Shown: positions 1 through 9,851 of the stretch, piece after piece
How the letters are laid out: each line of letters begins with the position of its first letter
Numbering within the stretch: the stretch's first letter is position 1
Assembly (NCBI GenBank): GCA_026315105.1
Contig: CM048750.1
Coordinates: 262,251,151 to 262,315,150 of the forward strand
DNA from: Locusta migratoria
Lineage: Eukaryota; Arthropoda; Insecta; Orthoptera; Acrididae
Reading direction: 5' to 3'
DNA: 64,000 bases
Position numbers and translations under genes: made by a program
Notes under the pieces: generated by a model
Databases searched by the model: none
The model's input: the letters and a program-made list of their open reading frames with translations, nothing else
Told to the model about the DNA's origin: nothing

Positions 1-33
<33 letters not shown>

Positions 34-550
34 GAACACCCTATATTGTTTTTTCAGCAATCCATAGCATGACAAATCACATAGACAATGTCGTTGATTG
101 CATCGCAATATTCCAATTACATCCAGAGATATTGCGACGCGAAGTTGACGCTTGAAATACGCGAAACGAGCGGCTAGCGCACGTCCTGAGCAGCATGGGG
201 TTCTCACATGAGTCTCAGGACGTGCGCTAGCCGCGCGTTTCGCGTATTTCAAGCGTCAACTTCGCGTCGCAATATCTCTGGATGTAATTGGAATATTGTG
301 ATGCAATCAACGACATTGTCTATGTGATTTGTCATGCTATGGATTGCTGAAAAAACAATATAGGGTGTTCATTAAAAAAAAAAAAAAAGTAAGTTTGTGT
401 TAAAAAACACATTTGCTTTCGTTTTAGAATGTTTCCAAATATGTACATTCATGGGCCCCAGCCGTAAATTGATACCGGTGAAAGTCGTTTTCCAATAGCT
501 GTTATTGTTCCAGAGATATTTTGGGTGGACAAGATAGCTGGGACATCCTG
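1..550 (-). mobile_element. Palindromic DNA element, left part beyond window edge
   Basis: Bases 31-190 are the reverse complement of 214-375 with about two mismatches, around a 23-base spacer (191-213). The outer ends of this core carry homopolymers, T30 at 1-30 and A15 at 374-388. The right arm continues to 550, where the minus strand starts CAGGATGTCCCAGCTATC beside a TA dinucleotide (551-552), as expected for a Tc1/mariner-type end. The matching left end would lie outside the window. No transposase is present, so the copy is non-autonomous. I recall similar sequence as a dispersed insect repeat, but family assignment is inference. Confidence 0.6.
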
Positions 551-574
551 TATATGAAAATTGAAGTCTGGGTC

Positions 575-772
575 GCCGGCCGCGGTGGCCGAGAGGACTG
601 AGGCGCTTCAGTCACGGTCTGCACGTTCACTACGGTCGGGGGTTCGAATCCCCCCTCGGGCATGGATATTTGTGCCGTCTGTAGTCATAGCTAGTTCATA
701 AGTAGTTTGTAAGTTTAGGGACTGATGGCCCCGTAGTCAAGTCCCATAAGCTCTACAAACATTTGAACATTT
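575..772 (+). mobile_element. SINE-A1, tRNA-derived
   Basis: The 5' half is tRNA-like (Leu/Ser type), with box A around GTGGCCGAGAGGACTG and box B GGGGTTCGAATCCC, the internal RNA polymerase III promoter. The body ends in the family-typical CAAACATTTGAACATTTTT. The 14-bp target-site duplication TTGAAGTCTGGGTC lies at 561-574 and 773-786. The second copy of the duplication is shared with the next SINE. Confidence 0.9.
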
Positions 773-786
773 TTGAAGTCTGGGTC

Positions 787-973
787 GAGCGGTCTAAAGC
801 GTCTCGCTGCGGAGCGCGCGGTTGCTCGCCGTGGAGGTTCGAGACCTCCCTGGGGCATGGGTGTGTGTTTTTGTCCTTAGGTTAGTTTACCTAGGTTTAA
901 GTAGTTTGTAAGCTACGGACTGATGACCACGCAGTTTGGTCCGATAGATTTACAAACATTTGAACATTTGAAT
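787..973 (+). mobile_element. SINE-A2, tRNA-derived, 5' truncated
   Basis: The copy starts within the tRNA-like head at GAGCGGTCTAAAGCG and lacks the usual GCCGCGGTGGAGTAGCC start. Box B is GAGGTTCGAGACC. The body has the A2 diagnostic GGTGTGTGTTTTTGTCC and a CAAACATTTGAACATTT end. TTGAAGTCTGGGTC flanks it at 773-786 and again at 974-987, so this and the preceding SINE sit in three copies of one target site. Confidence 0.85.
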
Positions 974-987
974 TTGAAGTCTGGGTC

Positions 988-1637
988 TGCGGTGTTACTT
1001 AAAATTTTTCTATCAAAGGGCATAATTCTTCTTTCTGTTTTATATCTTTGTCTGAAAGAAGAAGTGAATGTCATTTGACGAACGTAATATTTTTTTGTTT
1101 CCCCTTCTCATGTTACCAATGATAATTTTTATTAAGACGAAGAACATTTTCGTTTCTCATTTGTCGTTACAGAGGAATGTAAAGGGTCGGCCAATCATTC
1201 TCTAGTTACGCTAACGAGCAGCAGAGAAATTCGAGTGTGTGCTTCTATCAGTATGTAAAAATAGAGAGGTCGAGGAATAAATGTGAAAGCCCAGTTTGTT
1301 TTTTATAATATCTTAGAAATAAATGTAATATTACTGAACCTGGTTACACAACATATCTTTAATGTTTCACAAAGTGTGAGTTATGTAGAAACCCTTAAAA
1401 TTGAGGGAATCTGACCATTTCAAAAGAAGAAACAAATAAAAATGTTTGACAATAATGTATTTTACATTAAACGGAAATTACACAACAACATATCTGTAAA
1501 CACTAATACAAAATACTTCACGAACGAAGTTAACTGGGAAAAATCGCATATTTAAATGTCTCCTTCATTTCCATGCCACAAAGAGTGGCTGCACAGTTCA
1601 CACATTACACACTTAATCCGCAATCCGCCTTTATATA
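988..1637. other. AT-rich stretch without recognised feature
   Basis: I see no coding potential, tRNA-like promoter or repeat end here. It contains short A/T runs only. Confidence 0.6.
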
Positions 1638-1820
1638 TATAACGTAGGTTTGCCTTTCCTTAGCCTATCTTCTAAGCTAAGTCGTAATGTCAGTGTTGCC
1701 TCCCGTGTTCCTACATTTCTCCTAAATCCAAACTGATCTTCCCCGAGGTCGGATTCCACAAGTTTTTCCATTCGTCTGTAAATAATTGGTGTTAGTATTT
1801 TGCTACCATGACTGATACTA
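1638..1820 (-). mobile_element. NLR-3 fragment, reverse-transcriptase palm start
   Basis: The minus strand encodes a reverse-transcriptase segment with HGSKILTPIIYRRMEK and GEDQFGFRRNVGTREA. These match the corresponding part of the large NLR-3 copy at 38712-38996. Both ends are truncated. It directly abuts an NLR-2 element, so one probably landed in or beside the other. Confidence 0.8.
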
Positions 1821-3640
1821 GGGGCGAAACGCATTCAACACCCTCACTACGTAATAGTAATGACGATCCTGCCGATGACAGTGCTACTAAAGCAGAATTA
1901 CTAAACACAGCTTTTCGAAAATCATTCAGTATTACAGATTTCTGATTACAAACAGAGCACAGAATGAGTAAGTTGAAGTAGATATCTTCGTAGTAGTGAA
2001 GCAACTTAAATCACTTAACAAGAACAAGTCTTCTGGTCCGGACTATTACCCGTTAGAATTATATTTGATTATGCTGAAGCGATAGCTCCTTACTTAACAG
2101 CCATATACAATCGCTCGCTCAAAGGAGGATCTGTTCCAAAAGACTGGAAAACTGCACTCGTCACACCGATATTAAGAAAAGGTAGTCGGAGTAACCCACT
2201 AAACTACATGCCTATTTCAATGACGTCAATTTGTAGCAGGGTTTTGGAACATATCCTGTATTCAAATATTATGTATTATCTCGAACAGAATGATCTATTG
2301 ACCCAAGGTCAACACGGATTGAAAATATCGTTCCTGCGAAACAAAACTAGGTCTTTATTAACCCGAGGTAATGAGTGGTATCGAGAAGGGTTCACAAATG
2401 GATTCCGTATTCCTCGATTTTCAGAAGGCTTTTGTCACCGTACTTCACAAACGGCTTTTAATCAAATTGCGTGGTTATGGCATATCGCCCCAAATTTACG
2501 AGTGGATAGGGGATTTCCTGTCAGAGAGTAACGATGGTAAAGTAATATCGCCGTTCCACATGGTAGTGTTATTGGTCCCCCGCTGTTCCTTTTTTACATA
2601 AACGATTTGGGAGAGAATCTAAGCAACACTCTTAGGTTCTTTCCAGATGGCGCCGTCATTTACCGTCTAGTAAAATAAACTGAAGAGCAAAAAATTCAAA
2701 TGTTTGTAGAGCTTATGGGACTTAACTACGGGTCATCAGTCCATAAACTTACAAACTACTTATGAACTAGCTAATACTAAGAACGGCACAAATATCCATG
2801 CCCGAGGGAGGATTCGAACCCCCGACCGTAGGGGCCGTGCAGACCGTAACTGGAGCGCCTCAGTTCCCTCGGCCACCGCGGCCGTCAAACTAAAGAGCAA
2901 AATCAACTGCAGAACGATCTAAATAAGATATCTGTAGGGTGTAAACATTGGCAATTGACTCTAAATAATGAGAAGTGTGAAGTTGTCCACAAGAGTACGA
3001 AAATAAATCCGTTAAACTTTGTTTACAAGATAAATGAATCAAAAGCGAATGCCGTAAACTGCACTAAATACCTAGGAATTACTATTACTTCAAACTGATG
3101 TCGTGGGAAAGGCGAACCAGAGACTGCGTTTTATTGTCAGAATCCTTAAAAGATGCAACAGTACTACTAAAGAAAATGCATGGACATGCTTGTCCGTCCT
3201 TTTTTGGAGTATTGCTGCCCAGTGTTGGATTCTTATCAGGTGGGTTTGACGGTGTCCAGCGAAGGGTAGCTCGTTTTGTATTGTCCCGATACAGGGGAGA
3301 CAACAACGTCACGGAAATGATACAGGATCTGGGATGGGAATCATTACAACAACGGCGCTTATCGCTGAGTCGTGGTCTACTTACGAAACTCCAATCGCCA
3401 ACATTCTCCTCCGAATGTGAAAATACATTGTTGACTGTCACTTACATAGGTAGAAATGATCATCAGAATAAAATACGAGAAATCAAAGCTCGAACGGAGA
3501 GATTCAGGTGCTCTTTCTTCCCGCGAGCTATTCGAGAATGGAACAGGAGATAAATAGCATAAAGGTGGTTCGATGAACCCTCTGCCAGGCACTTAAATGT
3601 GGTTTGCAGAGTATCCCATGTAGATGTAGATGAATTTTGG
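1821..3640 (+). mobile_element. NLR-2 non-LTR retrotransposon, 5' truncated, broken
   Basis: Successive plus-strand reading frames give the pre-palm linker, then reverse-transcriptase blocks (VFLDFQKAF near 2410, INDLGENL near 2600), then the C-terminal region typical of RNase H-less CR1/jockey-type elements (RRVARFVLSRYRG and FPRAIREWNRR). The frames at 2208-2531, 2371-2601 and 3098-3553 are separated by stops and frameshifts, so it is a pseudogene. The 3' end is GAACCCTCTGCCAGGCAC followed by a short (TGTAGA)n tail at about 3618-3638 instead of poly(A). A SINE interrupts it at 2694-2884. Confidence 0.85.
2694..2884 (-). mobile_element. SINE-A1 nested in NLR-2
   Basis: On the minus strand the copy has the full tRNA-like head (GCGGTGGCCGAGGGAACTG and box B GGGTTCGAATCC) and the CATTTGAA end. 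Flanking near-repeats AAACTGAAGAGCAAAA (about 2677-2692) and AAACTAAAGAGCAAAA (2887-2902) look like an aged target-site duplication of the host NLR-2 sequence. Confidence 0.85.
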
Positions 3641-4139
3641 GACTTTGATTATTCACACTATAAGATACAGCCATCAGAGACACTTTCTTCGTTTTTTATT
3701 ATTCTTTCACAGCAGCAGAGGACTGGCGCCAGTATTGGTGGCGCCATAACGATTCCAGCGGCGGCTCCCTGTGCCACAATACACAGGAAGCCGGCGGGAC
3801 CAGCACGCGCGCATAACAATGCCGAGGGTGACTCTTCACGCTGGGCCACAGCGCAGGCCGTCGTGGAATCCCAGTTGAGAGCCTCGGTAAACACGTCACC
3901 TTCTTATCTGTTACCAGCTGCTGAATACACTGAGCGTAGATATGTTGTTTACAGACATGTCATTACCAGTAACGGTAAGCTTGAGACGTAGCGTGGCCTA
4001 TGTGAATAGGGCTTAGGTTGACTCTAGGGTTGCTTGTTACTAAAGCACTCCAAACCACGCAACGAATCAAACTGAAAAAAAAAAAAAAAAGAGACGTTCT
4101 TGGTCAAGTTAATAGCAGCACATTCTCCAAGGTTCTTCT
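3641..4139. other. Unassigned stretch with A16 tract
   Basis: Nothing recognisable is coded. An A16 run at 4075-4090 could be the tail of an old retroposed transcript read on the plus strand, but no source could be identified. Confidence 0.4.
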
Positions 4140-4790
4140 ACCAAAATAAAGCCGTTGTGAGATGATTTCATCCCCGACGAAGGTTAAACCTAAGCAAATC
4201 TTGACACTTCGAAAAATCACGTGAACTGTTTTCTGGGACAGAAAAGGCATTTTGTTGATTGATTTCTTAAGACCAAACAATCAATGGACATGATTATTGC
4301 GAGATGATTAAGAAATTGCGCCGCGCAATAGATAAAAAGGGCCTTGGATTACTGTCAAAAGGCATTATTTATTTTCACGATAAAGTCCTATCTCACACGG
4401 CGAATGTCACAAAATAACTCTTACGGGAATTTCACTTGGACGTGTTTGATCATCATACATATAGCCGGACCTCGTCCTAGCGACTGTCGTCTCTTCTTAC
4501 ACCTAAAATCTGTCCTTGGTGGTCAACACTTCGACGATGATGTCAAGCCGAAAGAACATGTTACCACATGGTTGAATACACAGGCGGCGACCTTCTATGA
4601 AGATGGCATACAAAGAAATTTGTACCACATTATGTCAAGTGCCTACAAAATTTCGGAACCCGTGTAGAAAAGTAGTATAATAGTTGTAGATTTTTGTACA
4701 ATAAATATTTTATGTATCTGTACACGTTTGTTTTATATAACCAAACGGATCTTACTTTGTGGACAAACCTAGTAAAGGACGACAATCGAC
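4140..4790 (+). pseudogene. mariner-type transposase relic (DD34D)
   Basis: Translation across two frames gives the C-terminal two thirds of a mariner transposase. Visible blocks are VFWDRKGILLIDF (first catalytic Asp), GIIYFHDK (second Asp; the usual HDN is altered), PSDCRLFLHLK (third Asp) and HVTTWLNTQAATFYEDGIQ near the end. In-frame stops occur before WDRKG and after the second block, and a frame change lies near 4466, so no functional protein can be made. The N-terminal DNA-binding domain is missing. The family normally cuts and pastes at TA sites. No intact terminal repeats were identified. Confidence 0.8.
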
Positions 4791-5065
4791 TCAAGTCAGA
4801 TTCTAACCCTCGTCCCTTACATTCGTAAATTTTCAGTCTATTCACTACGCCATAAGGAGATGCGAAACGTCCTTTATTTCTACTAATTCTACCGACGTGC
4901 AGTTCTTATAATTGCAGCCGTTACTGTGTCCTCGAATAGAAAACTTTCGAAAAAACTTATGAGGAGTTAAATTGTTTGCATTTTCCAATGTAAACACGAA
5001 GCTCAAGCTCCACAGAGCGCTAGAGTTGGCAACACCGGCAATCCTGAACTTGGGAATGTTCAATA
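4791..5065. other. Unassigned stretch
   Basis: No recognisable coding or repeat structure was seen. Confidence 0.5.
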
Positions 5066-5145
5066 GTCTTGTGTAGTTCGCGAACGAACTAGTTCGGAAG
5101 AGCGCTCCCACAGGCGAACTACGTGAACTAGTTTGCACATCCCTC
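5066..5145. repeat. AACTAGTT-type inverted short repeat
   Basis: The left side reads TTGTGTAGTTCGCGAACGAA. The minus strand from the right side reads GGGATGTGCAAACTAGTTC. Both begin like the block at 63538 (GGGATGTGTAGTTTGTGAAC). This suggests a small element or element end with inverted termini of hAT-like style. No transposase is associated. Confidence 0.4.
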
Positions 5146-5540
5146 GCCTCTTAGTTCGTCCGCTCCTTTTGCGAAAACTGACGGGGAACAGCGAGAGGAC
5201 TCGAGAGCGCGCAGAATCGCGTGATTCCCTTCTGCCAGTTACCGTCATTTCGAGCTGTGATGCAGCTCAGCTGTAGTTTCATAGTTGACTGTCAAAAATT
5301 TTCTTTTCTGAGATATTCAGCAGTGTCTAAATAATATTTTCTACGAGTAATCTGTATGCAAAGTAGTTGAATACCATTGAATCACCCATTCGTGTAAATA
5401 ACTGGTTTATTTGCTTAAGTATTTGATGTCTACTTGCCCAAAAATACGGGTAATAGTACACGCTTGGGCAACACTGATTATTATATGAAAAAGTTGTCAT
5501 AACAAAAGAAAGAGCTCTTTTAGTAGCGATAGCAAAAGCC

Positions 5541-5627
5541 AAAAGGAGCGGACGAATTAAAAAGAGCGGACGAACTGAAAGGAGCGGACGAACTGAAAGG
5601 AGCGGACGAACTAAAAAGAACGAACTA
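5541..5627 (+). repeat. 18-19 bp tandem repeat, about 4-5 units
   Basis: The unit is approximately AAAGGAGCGGACGAACTG. It repeats four times with small changes and then decays into AAAAGAACGAACTA. The same motif occurs inverted near 5154-5172 and once more at 6062-6076. Confidence 0.85.
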
Positions 5628-7084
5628 CTTCGCGGCCAAGCTGCGAACTAAAATATGCGCGATCGGTCGCGAACTAAAACATGCGTTACCGGTCGCGAAT
5701 TATTATGCAAAACGTATCTTGCTTCTTAGTTCGTTGAATTCTTTTCCGAAGACCGACGGGCAATAGCGAGAGGGCGCGCAGCAGAATTAAAAATTACGTG
5801 TTTGCCTTCTGCTGATGAGAGCCATTTCTAGACGAGCGTCTGTTTTGAAGTATTCTGCACTCTGCAATATCTGAGTTTTAAATTCCATAATCCCAAGATA
5901 TAGAGATAACTCTAACTTAAACGTGAGAAATTATCCAGAAACTGTTTCTTTTGGTTTGCGTGATATCGTTAGCGGCTCAAGCAGCAAGTGCATGAAGCAG
6001 CTAGGTGGGGGAACTTCTCCCTCCACCTGCATGCGCAGACCACGCCGCTCAGCCGTCACTGGGAGCGGACGAACTATAAGAACGAACTAGTTCGCGGCAG
6101 AGCCGCGAACTAAAGTAGGCGCTTCCGATCGCGAACTATTATGCGCAAGTCTAAAGTTCAGTGCTCTGTTCCTGAAGTGTAAACTGTTCGGGCCGGGCAA
6201 TGTTTTTCCCTGCCATTGTACACTGCGAAGCCCCTCGCTATGAATGAAAATCCGTACGCATTTACTGTACCTCATTGTAGCCTGGCCGCTACCTCGACAA
6301 ACAATTAGTTCCCGCACTGATTTATAGAAAGCCGGCTTAGCACAATGCAACTCAATTGATTATTAGTAATACCGCACCGCGACAGCGGGTCGTCCCGTCC
6401 CGTGAACGCTACAAGCCACCCCATTGTTCAGCGAGGCCGCCGCTTAATAAGCCGCGCGATGCACTCCGCCTAATTGGCTTATTTAAAGCTCCCTTCCCCT
6501 ATTTTAATAGAACGGCAGTCCTGATTTACGGAATGCCGCACGTCAGAACACACAAAAGAACCGACGCAGCTGGCTGGCTCTTTCAGACCGTCCGGCGCAT
6601 CTCATTAGCGGACGTCTATAAACAGTGATCGACCCGGACAGCGATTGGTCCGCCGTAAAACGATTGTAAAATACGTTGCCCGCGCGCACAGGTTAATGCC
6701 CGACCAGCACTATAACTTCTCCACACAGGCACGGCGCGGCGCCATTCTGTACGCTTGCAGTCGTTTCTTCCTACTACCACCTTCGAGGTAGAAGGCCCAT
6801 CTGAGAAGTTCGGTGAATGGCTCCATATTTCACAAAACGCGCAGGCCAGGATGAGGTGCCCGCGCATACACATTGAGGGACATGTCAACAAGCGGCCCCT
6901 ATCGTGCAAAGCACTGCAGTGAAGCGGTGATACACGCTGTGACCCAGCTAACAGAGTCACTGTGAGAACTCGTGTCATTGCAACAGAGAGCGCAAATTGG
7001 AGCAACGCGTTAACATCAAGTTTTGTTTCAAATTAGACGAAACGGCGACGAAGTGCCGTGGGACGTTATTGCACGTGTATGGCG
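5628..7084. other. Unassigned, partly GC-rich; GAACTAGTTCG block at 6063-6150
   Basis: GGAGCGGACGAACTATAAGAACGAACTAGTTCGCGG-type sequence at 6062-6100 relates this stretch to the repeats at 5066 and 5541. The part from about 6350 to 7000 is mixed-composition with many CpG dinucleotides and no credible exon. It contains an island (about 6466-6550, GCCTAATTGGCTTATTTAAAG) that looks non-repetitive. Its function is unknown. Confidence 0.45.
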
Positions 7085-8825
7085 TTAAGCAGTGAGTAAA
7101 AAGAATGTGTTTGAGTGGTTACGGAAATCCGAAAAAATTCTGGTCCTATATGAAAACGATAATCGGATCAAAGCCCACTATCCAGTCACTCGATCATTCT
7201 GGGGCAGTAAAAGAAGAAAGCAAACGGAAAGCTGAAGTTCTAAATTTAACCTTTAAGAAATGTTTCACGCAAGGAGGGCCGCACAAATGTACCATCATTT
7301 GATCAGCGTGCTAATTCCCAAATGGAGGACATAATAATAGGTATTTCCGGTGTAGAGAAGCAGCTGAGAGAGCTAAATACGAAAATGGAATACCAGTTCG
7401 CTTTTACAAAGACTATTCTGGGGCGTTGGCCCCCTACTTAGCTTGCATTTATCGCGAATCTTCAATTCAACGCAAAGTTCCTAGTGATTGGAAAAAAACG
7501 CAGGTGACTCCCGTTTATAAGAAAGGAAAGAGAACTGACCCAAACAGGTACAGGCCAAGATCGTTGACATCAGTTTCATGTACAATTTTGGAGCATATTC
7601 TGAGTTCGAATATAGTAAATTTACTTGAAACGGAAAAGCTTCTTTCTATGAATCAGAATGGGTTTAGGAAACATTGTTCATGTGAAACTCAGCTTTCCCT
7701 TTTCTCACATGACATCTTGCGAGCCATGGATGAAGGGCAACAGGTGGATTGTGTTTTTCTCGACTTCAAAAAGGCGTTCGACACGGTGCCACACTGCAGA
7801 CTGCTAACGTAGATACGAGCTTATGGAATAGGTTCACAGATTTGTGACTGACTGGAAGACTTCCTAAGTAATAGATCGCAGTACGTTGTTCTCGACGTCG
7901 AGTGTTCATCAGAGACGAGTGTATCGTCAGGAGTGCCCCAGGGGAGTGTGATAGGACCGCTATTATTTTCTGTCTATATAAACGGTCTGATGGACAGAGT
8001 AACTTATAATTTTCGGCTGTTTGCAGATGATGCTGTGGTGTATGGGAGGGTGACGTCTTTAACAGACTGTAATAGCATACTGAATGAGTTAAAATTTCTA
8101 GTTGGTGCGAAGAATGGCAGCTAGCTCTCAATGTAGAAAAATGTAAGGTGATACGCATGAGTAGGAAAAACAATCCCATAATGTTAGAATACAGCATTAG
8201 TAGTGAACTTCTTGATGCTGTCGCGTCGTTCAAACATCTAGGCGTAACATTGCAGAGCGATATGAAATGGAACGAACATGTAAGGACAGTTGTGAGTAAG
8301 GCGGACAGCCGACTTCGGTTTATTGGGAGAATTTTGGGAAGATGTACTTCACCTGTAAAGGAGACCACGTATAAAACGCTTGTACGACCAACTCTTGAGT
8401 ATTGCTCACGTGTTTGGGGCCCGCAGCAGATCAGTTTAAAGGAAGACATAGAATCAGTTAAGAGGCGAGCAGCTAGGTTTGTTACTGGTAGGTTCGACCA
8501 ATGCGCGAGCGTCACGGAAATGTCTCGGCAAGTCAATAGGGGATTGTTGGAGGAAAGATGACGTTCTTTTCGTGAAATTCAGTTGCGGAAATTTAGAGGG
8601 CCGGAATTCGAACTGAGTGTAGTACGATCTTGATGCCGCCTACTTACATTTCGCGTAGTGATCACAAAGACAAGAGAAATTAGGGCTCGTACGGAGCATA
8701 TAGGCATTCTTTTTATCCTCGTTCTATTTGGGAGTGGAATAGGAAAGGAAATGCCTAGTAGTTGTACAGTGTACCCTGCACCACGCATCTTATGGTGGAT
8801 TGCGGAGTATGTATGTAGATATATT
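7085..8825 (+). mobile_element. NLR-1 non-LTR retrotransposon, 5' truncated
   Basis: This is the longest NLR-1 copy. It runs from the endonuclease-RT linker (FWSYMKTIIGSKPTIQSL) through the reverse transcriptase to the C-terminal region (RRAARFVTGRFDQCASVTEM). It ends near 8822 with GCGGAGTATGTATGTAGAT, the (TGTAGA)-type tail shared with the copies at 22446 and 53398. There is no RNase H domain, which with the tail suggests a CR1/jockey-group element; the clade call is inference. Confidence 0.85.
7426..8561 (+). pseudogene. Reverse transcriptase of NLR-1, interrupted
   Basis: The protein would copy element RNA by target-primed reverse transcription. Visible blocks are DWKKTQVTPVYKKGKR and DPNRYRPRSLTSVS (fingers), VFLDFKKAFDTVPH (palm, first catalytic Asp), PQGSVIGPLLFSVYING, then FADDAVVYGR (catalytic FADD box intact). 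After these come FKHLGVTLQSDMKWNEHV and ARFVTGRFDQ. Stops at about 7810 and 8122 and frame changes split it into frames 7426-7812, 7933-8124 and 8148-8561. The start is not preserved because the element is 5' truncated. Confidence 0.85.
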
Positions 8826-8881
8826 GTAGGTTATATATGTCGTTCGTCTCCGTCGGTAGAAATCGGATATAGGTGACGTGT

Positions 8882-9226
8882 CATCCATCGCCCAAGGAAC
8901 TCTCCCTGGCATACGCCATCTTGCTCTCTGTATTTTACGATTTTCTTGTCCTAACTGAAGCGTTGTCATTTCGAAGCAATTGCGAACTGAAGAATTAACC
9001 GCCGGCCGCGGTGGCCGTGGAGACTGAGGCGCTCCAGTCACTGATTGCACGGCCAGTACGGTCGGGGGTTCGAATCCCACCTCGGGCATGGATATTTGTG
9101 CCGTCCTAGTTCGTAAGTAGTTCATAAGTAGTTTGTAAGTTTAGGGACTGATGACCCCGTAGTTAAGTCTCATAAGCTTAACAAACTTTTTTTTTTTTTT
9201 TTTTAAGAATTAACCAAAACACGTCA
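8882..9226 (+). repeat. Dispersed repeat also found inverted at 45597-45722
   Basis: CTCTCCCTGGCATACGCC, then GTTGTCATTTCGAAGCAA, then GAAGAATTAACC...AAAACAC correspond in order to the minus strand of 45597-45722. In this copy the sequence is interrupted by a SINE at 9001-9204. The family is unknown and no coding is seen. Confidence 0.65.
9001..9204 (+). mobile_element. SINE-A1 with T-rich 3' tail
   Basis: The full-length head GCCGGCCGCGGTGGCC and box B GGGGTTCGAATCCC are present. The 11-bp target-site duplication AAGAATTAACC lies at 8990-9000 and 9205-9215. The 3' end runs CATAAGCTTAACAAAC followed by about T18, on the same strand as the tRNA head. The tail is therefore T-rich, not A-rich. 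Confidence 0.92.
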
Positions 9227-9851
9227 TCCAGCTACCTCTTTTCTTTCCGACGTTAGATGCTATACAGCTCGACTGTACAGTACCTTCTCGCTTCCCTGTC
9301 ACGCCGCGTTCTCTCGACAGTTCCGACCAGAGAGCCAGTGCCTGGCCAGGAAGCAACGTTTCGTTGGGCGAAGGGCCGGGGGCGGCGGCGGTGTTGACTG
9401 AAGGGCTGAGAGCCCTGCAGCAGGCAGCAGCAGGTATGCCGCCCCCGCGTCGCGTCGGTCGGCTAGCATTCCTGCGCAGGCAAACAGCGCCGCAGCAGGG
9501 GCGGCTCTGAAACTCCAAACAGCCGGCCTAAAATAACCGACACGCCAGACGCCGCACCAGCGGCGTGGGCTGGGCTGGGCAGGTGTGTCTCTCGTGCCAC
9601 CCCACGTCCCGTATCTGCCGCTCGCTCGCTGTAGCCGCTGCTGCCGTCGCGCATCCGGTACACAGGGTAGTTGTGACATCAGAGCAGTGAGACCGCGATT
9701 ATCCTGCAGACCCGACAATACGGCACACGTTACAAATTCATCAAATTACCTGGCTGCAAAATACTAACACGAATTATTTACACACGAATGGAAGAACGTA
9801 CGTTTCATAGGCAGAACGCTTCGTAGATGCACCAGCTACACCGAAGAGACT
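9226..9851. other. GC-rich block, no gene recognised
   Basis: Positions 9290-9720 are strongly G+C and CpG rich and show no repeat signature. They could be a regulatory or first-exon region of an unseen gene, or just a GC-rich relic. Open frames on both strands lack any recognisable domain, so no CDS is called. Confidence 0.4.

Noticed and set aside
6616..7005. 130-codon open frame on minus
   Set aside because: Cys/Ser/Arg-rich with no recognisable domain, in CpG-rich sequence. Composition explains it.
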